Of a stretch of DNA of 17,232 nucleotides, positions 7,053 through 14,931 are shown in pieces. The DNA is from an uncultured Lentisphaeria bacterium. GTDB lineage: Bacteria; Verrucomicrobiota; Lentisphaeria; Victivallales; Victivallaceae. The stretch spans positions 1-17,232 of the forward strand of contig CALABZ010000369.1 of the NCBI GenBank assembly GCA_937888615.1, given 5' to 3'. A program made the position numbers and the translations under genes. A model generated the notes under the pieces. The model was not told the origin of the DNA. It searched no databases and saw nothing but the letters and a program-made list of their open reading frames with translations. Positions within the stretch are counted from its first letter, which is position 1. Every line of letters begins with the position of its first letter.

Positions 7053-9029
7053 TTAGTATTCGGTTCGATCTATTAATTCTTGTTGTTCATTTGGGGATAA
7101 TGCCGTAAAATATTCTGAAAAGCCGGTTTTACGGATCAGTAAAGTCCGATATTTTTGCGGAAGTTTTCTGGCTTCCTCCAAGGTTTGCCGGTTGACAATC
7201 GTGAAACCAACGTGCAAACCATTGGCATCGAAGAAACTTTTGATCAAGGCGGCAAATTGTTCGGAGGATGGACGGCAGCAGAATTTCAAATTCAAGCCGC
7301 CGCAAATACAACGCTCAAGGGGCAACGTTGCGACACTGGTCAGCAATTCGGTGGGGCCTCCACAGTCACCGCCATGGACAGGTGACTGATTTTCGCTGAC
7401 GGGGGTTCCCGCCAGACGCCCGTCGGGAGTGGCGCCGACTTTCGAACCGAACAGGGAGTGCTGGGTAAGAGAATAAAATGAGGGCATTGCCAAAAAGCCC
7501 TCTTCCCGACCGACTTGTTCAAAAGCGTCAATCAGAACATTGCCCACAGCTCTGGCGAAATGATCCACTTCTTTGATGGCGTTTCCATATTTGGGGAATC
7601 GGTTGATGATCTCCTCACGCAGCGCTTCATGGCCCGCGAAATTATTCTCGATAATAGCAATAATCTCCGGATAGGAAAAACGTTTTCCGAGAATATCCAC
7701 AGCGATCAGACTGTCTGCCATATTGGCGATGCCGGAAAACATGCGATGCTGCCAGCGGTAATTCTCGGCCCCCTTGCGGTAAATATCCAAGCAACTCTGA
7801 ATGCAACTGGGAAAAAACAAGGATTCAAAGCGGAAACATAAGTGTTCCACGTAAATTCGGGTACGATACATTCTGGTATCTTCCAGCATTTTTTTGTACG
7901 CGATATTTCGGAATTCGGTTAGAATCTCCTCCGGTCCATGAGCGAGTAGCAATGCTTCCCGAAACCACGCCAAACTATTTTCGAACGTATCAATTCTGCG
8001 CATGATATTATACAGTCTTCCCGGCAGGTCCACACGGTTGCATGCCGTGAAAGAATAATCTTCGACATCCCGGGGTAAAATTCCGCTGTTCAGCAGTTTG
8101 CCGGTGATCATCCGATCATTGAAAAAGTTGCATTGCGAATCCAGTGTATGTGCGGCCCGTCCGGCCAGCCGGAAATCTTTTGCAAGGCGAAAATTCAGGG
8201 TCGGCTGCGGCAGTTTGATTGCCTCGGCCGCCTCCACAATCATATTGGAAATCCGGTTAAAGTCGGGTCCCAGGGTAATATATTGCTTGCTCGACTGGCA
8301 AGGAATCGGTTTAGCCGCGTAATTATCAGTGGCAGTTCCTGTAATTTCATTGAATTTGATCAGAAAAAAAGCCAGCAGTTCGGTCGCCTCATCATTATCC
8401 GGTACATTGCAATATTCCTGCAGGTATTTGTCGATTCTGCCGGGGGCGAAATCACGAGCGCCGCAGACCGTACTGCAGATAAACTGCATCATCCAGATAG
8501 ATTGCAATGCGGAATAGAAATCATATGCGCCGAAGTAAGGAACATGGCGCAAAGCTTTTGCCATATCCGCTTTCCCTGCCTTTTCAGCGGCCTCCGCATA
8601 GCGGTTGCAGAAACGCCGTATGGCATGGATGCAACCCAGAGTCTGCCGCTCAAAATACCGTGCTTCCGGAGTGTTGAGACGCATTGCATGCCGGGAAACT
8701 TCTTCGGCAATCCCCGCCAAGCCGTTTTTTAAAATCAGCGGCATCGGCAGGGTGATATGCCCTTCACAGCTCAGACCGAGTCGAGTGAAGGCATCTGTAT
8801 GGGGCCAACGTCCTTCCACCATCCGTCCAGCGAAGCGGTCATCGGGATCAATGGGCGTTGAAAGGTGGTCCAGCAACAGTTCAAATTCATGCAGGTAGCG
8901 TTCTTCGACCGGCAACGCAGAGGTTTCCGCGGCATGCTCCCGCAGAATATTTTCCCGTTCGATAAAACAGGCCGAATTATCGGAATCGAGAATTTGCCGG
9001 CGTAAACGATTCAGAGACGCTTTATCCAT
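7053..9029 (-). CDS. Glycyl radical enzyme GRE-D (PFL-like, atypical active site, AT-richer gene)
   Basis: 658 aa. PFL-like domain with GATPDGR about 120 residues before the C-terminus and the radical loop RKTGFSEYF with Gly636. The predicted active-site Cys330 lies in FTACNRVDLPG: the Glu normally found two residues after the cysteine is Arg here, so the chemistry probably differs from the dehydratases next to it. Lys and Thr in the radical loop are also unlike the other four (RVSGF, RIGGY). Base composition stands out: sampled 60-base lines give 38-52% GC, against 63-70% in sampled lines of the neighbouring GRE genes, which suggests later acquisition. The gaps to both neighbours are 16 nt. 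The start at 9027-9029 has a modest AGGGG ribosome site. It is certainly a GRE family member; its substrate is unknown. Confidence 0.88.
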   Translation of the reverse strand: MDKASLNRLRRQILDSDNSACFIERENILREHAAETSALPVEERYLHEFELLLDHLSTPIDPDDRFAGRMVEGRWPHTDAFTRLGLSCEGHITLPMPLILKNGLAGIAEEVSRHAMRLNTPEARYFERQTLGCIHAIRRFCNRYAEAAEKAGKADMAKALRHVPYFGAYDFYSALQSIWMMQFICSTVCGARDFAPGRIDKYLQEYCNVPDNDEATELLAFFLIKFNEITGTATDNYAAKPIPCQSSKQYITLGPDFNRISNMIVEAAEAIKLPQPTLNFRLAKDFRLAGRAAHTLDSQCNFFNDRMITGKLLNSGILPRDVEDYSFTACNRVDLPGRLYNIMRRIDTFENSLAWFREALLLAHGPEEILTEFRNIAYKKMLEDTRMYRTRIYVEHLCFRFESLFFPSCIQSCLDIYRKGAENYRWQHRMFSGIANMADSLIAVDILGKRFSYPEIIAIIENNFAGHEALREEIINRFPKYGNAIKEVDHFARAVGNVLIDAFEQVGREEGFLAMPSFYSLTQHSLFGSKVGATPDGRLAGTPVSENQSPVHGGDCGGPTELLTSVATLPLERCICGGLNLKFCCRPSSEQFAALIKSFFDANGLHVGFTIVNRQTLEEARKLPQKYRTLLIRKTGFSEYFTALSPNEQQELIDRTEY

Positions 9030-9045
9030 TTTCTTTCCCCTACCT

Positions 9046-11034
9046 TCATATTTCCTTGTAAATGGTCCTCATGATGACTTCCGCCTGCATTTCGGGCGAG
9101 AGACCGGTGAAATAATCCGTATAGCCGCCGATGCGGACCACCAGGTCACGGTATTCCTCGGGATGAAGCTGGGCCGCTTTCAGTTTGTCGGCGTCAAGGA
9201 TATTGATCTGGGTTTCAAAGCCGCCGCATTGGATAAAAGTATCGATCAGGGCTTCGAGTTTCCCGCGCGCCTCCGGCGAGGCCGTAGCCGCCGCGGTGTA
9301 ACGCTGGTTGAAGGCACTGCCGCCCAACATCGGCTGATGATTCCAGAAACAGACCGAATTGATCGCCGAGGTAGGACCATTTTTCTCGCGCCCCTGCGCC
9401 GGGCCCGCGCCGTCGGCGAACGGAAATCCAGCGCGACGGCCATCGGGGGTGGCTCCGCACTCTTTGCCCAGACGCTGATGTTGTTCCCAGCAGAATGTAC
9501 CGGGGATAAATGGCGAATCGTCCGGAAACATCTTCTGTTCCGCGCACTTGTCGATAATATATTGGGTGATGACCGGGATTTCACCGTCCACTTCCGGGTC
9601 GGCATTGCCGTACTTCGGATGAGCGTTCAGGAAACGCTGGCGCAAGGCTTCATTGCCGGCAAAATCCTGCTTCAGCACCGAACGAAGTTCCGACAGCGAC
9701 AGATTCCCGTTCTCATAGACTTCCCTGCGGATCACCAGCAGCGAATCGGTCAGGTTCGCCAGTCCGACAAACGAACACTCCACCCAGTTGTAAAGCGCGC
9801 CCCCCTCCTCGATGTCAAGTCCGCGCTCAATACAGTCCCGGGTGAAAAGGCTCTGGATCGGCCTACGGGTACCCTGAAAGCGAAGTTTGCGGAGGTCGTT
9901 TTGCACGACGACTTCGGCATCGATTTTTTCACCCAGCAGTTGGAAGTAACCGGAACGGAATTCCTCATAGGTTGCCGCGGCAGTATTCTCCATGTATTCC
10001 AGCAGGATCGTACAGAGCGGAAAATACGGGCTGGCCACGTAAACATTGCTGGCTCCGCACGGGGTGATTTCAACACAGGTGGAGTTGATGTATTCCCCGG
10101 CTTCGGCGGACGGCACACCGTACTGGATCATCGCCTTTTTGATCAGGTCGTCGTTGAAGATCGCGACATTGGAAATGCCGTCAGCGATCAGTTCCACCGC
10201 CAGTTTACGCAGGGCGGGCGGGGTATGGACGTTCCAGCAGACCCCGACACTGGGGTATACCAGACGGGTCCGGCGCAGGGCCTCCAGTGCCAGGTACGAC
10301 AGCTCGTTGCAGACATCATCGCCGCCGACCATCACGGCATAGGCCAACCCGCGTTTACAGGAATTGTTAATAAAAAGATAAAGGGTTTCGATCATCTCAA
10401 GCGCCTCTTCGCGGATCAAGCGTCCAGCCGTGATATCCGCCTCGTAAAAACGGATCAGGCGGCGGTCAATGCGACCTGGCCCTACCAATCCCGCACAGTC
10501 CCCGATCTGAATCGCAACCATGACGAACCACATCAGTTGTATCGCTTCGCGGAAGGTCCGCGGGGGACCGTTCGCAATATGATTGCAGGCGGCGGCGACC
10601 TTCGGATCGACCGCCTGTGCCGCCGCATTGCGGCTCATGGAGGAAATCCCGTCGGCCGCAATCACGAAACTGGGAAGATGTTTCGCTTTTTCGCGAAGCC
10701 CGTCAAGGCCGAGCTTGAAAAGGTTGTCATAGAACGGTTCACAATGTCCATTCTGCCCGCCGGTAACCGGAAAATAACCGTGCAATCCCGCGGCGGCCTT
10801 TTCCCATTCCTCCCGGACAACCGCGAGGGGTTCGATCCGCCCGATCAGGGGTTCGCCCGGCGCATGAATAAAGCGAAGCGCGCGCAAGCGCGCCGCCCCC
10901 AGCTCCGCGTAACGTTCCGCAAGAGGACGGCCTTCGGTTTCCCGCCAGACTCTCAGCATCACCGGCAGATTATTGGTATTGGTGATTCCGCTCAATTTCA
11001 GCTGTGCATCCAACACTTCATTTCTGAGCTTCAT
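9046..11034 (-). CDS. Glycyl radical enzyme GRE-C (dehydratase/lyase-like, short)
   Basis: 662 aa with the start at 11032-11034, chosen because AAGGAG lies 8 nt upstream; an in-frame ATG 16 codons earlier has no ribosome site. N-terminal half with NGHCEPFYDNLFKLGLDGL (a conserved PFL-domain block), active-site Cys320 in NSTCVEITPCG with Glu322, GATPDGR in the C-terminal half, and the radical loop RIGGYTDYF with Gly637. Cys-Val-Glu is exactly the motif of glycerol/diol dehydratase, choline lyase and related GREs, so of the five this one looks most like a classical eliminase. It is still about 100 residues shorter, mainly at the N-terminus. It is third in the GRE series, 60 nt after GRE-B. Product and substrate cannot be assigned; annotation as pyruvate formate-lyase would be misleading because the Cys-Cys pair is absent. 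Confidence 0.91.
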   Translation of the reverse strand: MKLRNEVLDAQLKLSGITNTNNLPVMLRVWRETEGRPLAERYAELGAARLRALRFIHAPGEPLIGRIEPLAVVREEWEKAAAGLHGYFPVTGGQNGHCEPFYDNLFKLGLDGLREKAKHLPSFVIAADGISSMSRNAAAQAVDPKVAAACNHIANGPPRTFREAIQLMWFVMVAIQIGDCAGLVGPGRIDRRLIRFYEADITAGRLIREEALEMIETLYLFINNSCKRGLAYAVMVGGDDVCNELSYLALEALRRTRLVYPSVGVCWNVHTPPALRKLAVELIADGISNVAIFNDDLIKKAMIQYGVPSAEAGEYINSTCVEITPCGASNVYVASPYFPLCTILLEYMENTAAATYEEFRSGYFQLLGEKIDAEVVVQNDLRKLRFQGTRRPIQSLFTRDCIERGLDIEEGGALYNWVECSFVGLANLTDSLLVIRREVYENGNLSLSELRSVLKQDFAGNEALRQRFLNAHPKYGNADPEVDGEIPVITQYIIDKCAEQKMFPDDSPFIPGTFCWEQHQRLGKECGATPDGRRAGFPFADGAGPAQGREKNGPTSAINSVCFWNHQPMLGGSAFNQRYTAAATASPEARGKLEALIDTFIQCGGFETQINILDADKLKAAQLHPEEYRDLVVRIGGYTDYFTGLSPEMQAEVIMRTIYKEI

Positions 11035-11094
11035 AAATATAACTCCTTGATGGATTGATACTCGATAGTACCGTAATGGCATTCATCATATGCC

Positions 11095-13017
11095 TCACGT
11101 ATTGTGCTTGAAACGTTCAATAAGTTCCAGACGTTCCTGATAGGCCAAGCTGTTGAAGCGTCTGCTGTAGCCGCCGATGCGCACCGTCAAGTCTTCGTAC
11201 AATTCCGGGGTGGCGATGGCTTTTTCCAAATCCTCGATTGAAACCGCATTGACCTGAATCTGCAGTCCGCCCATATCAAAATAGGAACGCAGCAGCGCCC
11301 GGAAATTCCGCCGGACCTCCGGCGTATCATACATATTGCGGTCCAGATAGATGTCAAGAGCCTTCCCGCCGGGAAAATCGGTCTGGTCAATCGCGGCCGC
11401 CGAATGAATCAGGCCACCGAGCCCCTGACGGTTTCGTCCCTGCATCGGGCCGATGTTTTTGGCGAACGGCTCCCCGTCTTTGCGACCGTCCAGGCTGGCC
11501 GGATAATTGCGGCCCCTTTGCATATTGGTATTCAGTGTGTGAAAACTCGGCATGTACTGAATATGACCTTTCGGATTTTCTTCGCGGACGACACGGGCCA
11601 GTTCCCGGGCCAGTTTTGCCGCCATCTGATCGGCGACGGCATTGCCGTTGCCGAATTTCGGGCAGTCCAGGAGTTCAAGGCGAATCGGTTCGGCGTCCTC
11701 AAAATTACGTTCCACCGCGTGAACCAGTTCCGGCAAACTCCGGGACTTCCGGCGGAAAACCAGTTCATCGATCGCCACCAGCGCATCCGAGGTGTTTACC
11801 ATGGCGAAGAAGTCAATATTGGCCGTATGGTATTTCACCCCTCCCTGCAGCCGGTCGGCTCCCGGTATGCCGCCTTTCAGCAACGCGGAAGCGAAGGGAT
11901 CGCAAAACATTTCCTGATTCCTGACGCTGTGCTGCCGCATTAATTGATGGAGGTGTTGGCGATGATAGTCCAGAAGCGCGGCAAAAATTTCATCCATACT
12001 GCGGCGCTGCGGCGTGACCGCCGATTTCAAGCCGGCCAGAACGTTAATGACAATCGCCCACATGTCGCTGAATTCATGGCCGCCGATCATCAGCCCCATG
12101 CAACTGTTGACGCTCCAATATTTCAGGTCGTCTTCGCCGACGCCGCGCTTCAACAGGGTCTTGCGGCAGTTTTCTTCGCTGTAAAATGTCGGCTGGCCGA
12201 CCGTGAAAAGTTCCGGGCGGATAAACATCGCCAGATCTTCATCCTTCATATTGCGGTGACAGCGTACGGCAATCAACGGCGCCGGCAGATGTTCCTCCAC
12301 CAATACCTCCGCCAGCAATCGGCTCAGCTCGTTGAACTGGTCATTGCCGTCGGCATCGCAGCCGCCCAGATTCACGGCTCCGGCACCGTCGCCGCTCATA
12401 TTGAGCATACGGATGAATTCGGTCAACCGGGCTTTCAACTCCGCAAGGGGTACGCCATCGGCGAGGTCCCGGCGGAAATAAGGATAGCAGTATTGGTCGA
12501 GGCGTCCCAGCGAGGTGGAGGCGAAACTATGCTCCCCAATACCGGTCACGGCCTGGACAAGAAAGATGCTTTGCAAGGCTTCGGCCAATGTCCGGGCCGG
12601 TTCGGCGGGAACACGTCGACAAAGTTCAAAACCACGCTCGGCGTAACGATTTGAAAAATCAATGGCCGCCTCCAGAGCCATCTTCTGCTCCTGGCTCGGA
12701 GCCGCTTCCGCCATTGCCCGCAGGCCGAACTTCAGCACGTTTTCATAGTCCAGAGTGGTATGGTTCGGTGAAACGCCATATGTGTATTCGAAAATAGGCG
12801 GCGCCGGTTGTGGAACCGGTTGCGGAGCCGGAGACGGCGGCGGCAAATCGAAACGGCGGTCATCCGCCTCAATCCCGAACAGGCCGGCTATTCCCGGCGG
12901 CGAACCGACAATCGGAATTTCGGCCAATATCCGGCGAAAGCATTCAATTTCGCTTTCATTCCTGTACTTCTGCCTCAAAAAGTAGATCGGCTTTTCATAA
13001 TTGTAAGAATTTTTCAT
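11095..13017 (-). CDS. Glycyl radical enzyme GRE-B (PFL-like, proline-rich linker, atypical active site)
   Basis: 640 aa from the ATG at 13015-13017, which has CAGGAG 8 nt upstream; a longer in-frame start 13 codons earlier lacks one. Active-site Cys306 lies in VNSCMGLMIGG, without the Glu of eliminases (Gly instead), and the radical loop is RIGGYSRRF with Gly616. The usual TPDGR is changed to SLDGR. Residues 59-74 are almost entirely Pro, Ala and Gln (PPPSPAPQPVPQPAPP), an unstructured linker not expected in a GRE, between a short N-terminal segment and the PFL-like core. It is second in the GRE series, 54 nt after GRE-A. It is likely catalytic because Cys, Gly and the flanking blocks (YFDMGGLQIQVN, PKFGN) are present, but the reaction must differ from a Cys-X-Glu dehydratase or use another base. 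Confidence 0.87.
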   Translation of the reverse strand: MKNSYNYEKPIYFLRQKYRNESEIECFRRILAEIPIVGSPPGIAGLFGIEADDRRFDLPPPSPAPQPVPQPAPPIFEYTYGVSPNHTTLDYENVLKFGLRAMAEAAPSQEQKMALEAAIDFSNRYAERGFELCRRVPAEPARTLAEALQSIFLVQAVTGIGEHSFASTSLGRLDQYCYPYFRRDLADGVPLAELKARLTEFIRMLNMSGDGAGAVNLGGCDADGNDQFNELSRLLAEVLVEEHLPAPLIAVRCHRNMKDEDLAMFIRPELFTVGQPTFYSEENCRKTLLKRGVGEDDLKYWSVNSCMGLMIGGHEFSDMWAIVINVLAGLKSAVTPQRRSMDEIFAALLDYHRQHLHQLMRQHSVRNQEMFCDPFASALLKGGIPGADRLQGGVKYHTANIDFFAMVNTSDALVAIDELVFRRKSRSLPELVHAVERNFEDAEPIRLELLDCPKFGNGNAVADQMAAKLARELARVVREENPKGHIQYMPSFHTLNTNMQRGRNYPASLDGRKDGEPFAKNIGPMQGRNRQGLGGLIHSAAAIDQTDFPGGKALDIYLDRNMYDTPEVRRNFRALLRSYFDMGGLQIQVNAVSIEDLEKAIATPELYEDLTVRIGGYSRRFNSLAYQERLELIERFKHNT

Positions 13018-13071
13018 CCGTATAACTCCTGAAAATATTTCCGGGGCTGTGACCACTCCGGTTCAGTTTCG

Positions 13072-14931
13072 TTACAAGCTGTGTTCGGTCCGCTTCAACA
13101 CTTCAAGCTGAAGCGCCCGGTTCAGGCGGTGGTAGTATTCGCTGTAACCGCCGATACGGACGATCAGGTTCGGGTAGGCGTCCGGATTTTCATAGGCTTT
13201 CCGCAACGTTTCCGGGTCGATCAGCGTCAATTGCAACTGCATGCCGCCCATGTCGAAGAAACTTTGGATCAACGCCTTGAGTTCCGCCCGATGCGTTCGC
13301 GTCATGGAACGCCTGATCCGCAGGTTCAGAACCGGCGTCCCCAGCCCCAGTTGACCGGGAAGCTTGCCGACAGACTTCAACAGCGCGGTCGGCCCGTTCA
13401 TATCCGTACCGGAAACCGCGCCGATGGAATCCACCACCGGGGCCCCCGCTTTGCGTCCGTCCGGCGTGGCGTCGATATATCGCCCCTGTTCCGCGTAACT
13501 GGTCAGCAGGATGACCGCGGGATAAGCCGGGCCGCAGCCGCGCATCGGATATTTGCGGATCAGTCCGAACGTGTATTGGGTCAGTTTGCGGGCAATTTCA
13601 TCGATTTCGGGTGAATCGTTGCCAAATTTGTCTTTCAAGCCCTGCCGGGCGCCGAGCATGTTGACCGCGTTGGTCAACCCGGCCACATTGAAGATACTGC
13701 CGTAGTAACGGGCACCGCCGTTGCGGTATTCCAGCTCGCGATCAATGCAGTCGTCAACGAACAGCGTGCGGATCAGTTGCGGCCGGTGTTGAGCGGCAAA
13801 TTCGCTGTTGAGCTTGACCTCGGCCGCGAATTCCTCCGCTTTGCGCTTGATATCGGCATGGTATTGACCGTCCGGGTTGGCGGCGAGGATATCCAACAGA
13901 TTGATGCCGCCCTCGGTGGAACCGATATTCGAACAGCCTTCGAACATCAATTCCGTACAGCCGCCGAACACGAACCTTTCACGGTCTTTGCCCTTGGCGT
14001 TGCTGGTTTTGGCAATGCCCTTGCGGTAAGCCGTTTCATTGTACAAACAGGGATTGGGTATGCCGTTGGACCAGACATCGAACACATGGTCCCATACGGC
14101 ATCGGGCGTTTTCGGCCCGATCAACAACCCGGAGTTGGGGCGGGAAAACTTCTGCGCCCGCAGACAGAGGGTGGTAAAATCCGGGTATTTGGACGTATAA
14201 AGCAGGTGCCAGCCGCAACGAATATCCATGGTGTGGAACAATTCCTCCACGTAAGCCCCGGCGTCCTCTTCCCCCCGGTAGAACTCACCCATATAATCAT
14301 CGAAACGCCCCGCCGAATCGTATTGGTCCAGCGCGAAAAAGAAGTTGAAACTGCGCATGGCGCTCCTGAAGTCGACGGCGGGATTCATGACCTCCTCCCG
14401 GATCGTGCCGGGGGCACGTTTCAGGAAAGAACCGATTCCCTTCAGGACATCCTGCAACGCCTTTTTCAGCGGCGATGCGGACATGGCGTTCACCCGTTCG
14501 ATATAACGGCCCAGTCCTTCCCGGAGAATCCGCGGGTAATTCAACACCGTATGGGTCCAACCGTTCCCGCCGATCTGATAACGCGGTGCAATCAGGCAGG
14601 CACTGAAAAAATTCAGTTCGCCGATGATCCGTTCCAGCAGGTTTTTTTCGAAAGAATCTTTCAGCTGTTCGTCACCGGCGCGACGCAGTCCCACGCCGTC
14701 GATCTCGAAACTGTTGCTGTAATGAAACCGCACATAACAGCCGCTCAAGCGCCAGAGATCCTGTTCCAGTGTCGGATAGAGAAGGCCCGCCTCCGGCGGC
14801 GGCTCCGCGTGTTCGAAATAACGCCGCAGGCCGCGGCCGTAACGTTCGACAATGGTGGCGTTTTCATCCTCATACATCCCGGCGGCCAGCGGTTCGCCGA
14901 GTTGATAGAGTATTTCAGCTTTACGGTTCAT
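13072..14931 (-). CDS. Glycyl radical enzyme GRE-A (PFL-like, internal deletion)
   Basis: 619 aa from the ATG at 14929-14931 with GGGAGG 8 nt upstream. The frame continues 75 codons further upstream, but that part lies over the IclR gene in another frame and is rejected. Active-site Cys325 in GGCTELMFEG with Glu327 (the eliminase-type Cys-X-Glu), DATPDGR, SFFDMGGMQLQ and the radical loop RIGGYSEYY with Gly595. It is the shortest of the five: between the GLTN block and FGND it lacks about 29-30 residues that the other four all have, reducing the Cys-Gly distance to 270 residues against 306-317. The frame is intact across the site, so this is a real family feature and not a frameshift. It is the first GRE after the IclR regulator and overlaps it by 11 nt, which suggests translational coupling. 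Confidence 0.89.
   Translation of the reverse strand: MNRKAEILYQLGEPLAAGMYEDENATIVERYGRGLRRYFEHAEPPPEAGLLYPTLEQDLWRLSGCYVRFHYSNSFEIDGVGLRRAGDEQLKDSFEKNLLERIIGELNFFSACLIAPRYQIGGNGWTHTVLNYPRILREGLGRYIERVNAMSASPLKKALQDVLKGIGSFLKRAPGTIREEVMNPAVDFRSAMRSFNFFFALDQYDSAGRFDDYMGEFYRGEEDAGAYVEELFHTMDIRCGWHLLYTSKYPDFTTLCLRAQKFSRPNSGLLIGPKTPDAVWDHVFDVWSNGIPNPCLYNETAYRKGIAKTSNAKGKDRERFVFGGCTELMFEGCSNIGSTEGGINLLDILAANPDGQYHADIKRKAEEFAAEVKLNSEFAAQHRPQLIRTLFVDDCIDRELEYRNGGARYYGSIFNVAGLTNAVNMLGARQGLKDKFGNDSPEIDEIARKLTQYTFGLIRKYPMRGCGPAYPAVILLTSYAEQGRYIDATPDGRKAGAPVVDSIGAVSGTDMNGPTALLKSVGKLPGQLGLGTPVLNLRIRRSMTRTHRAELKALIQSFFDMGGMQLQLTLIDPETLRKAYENPDAYPNLIVRIGGYSEYYHRLNRALQLEVLKRTEHSL

Noticed and set aside
9163..11058. 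Plus-strand open frame of 631 codons opposite GRE-C
   Set aside because: Strikingly long, but it mirrors the codon bias of GRE-C, has no domain or ribosome site, and runs almost the whole antisense of a well-supported gene.
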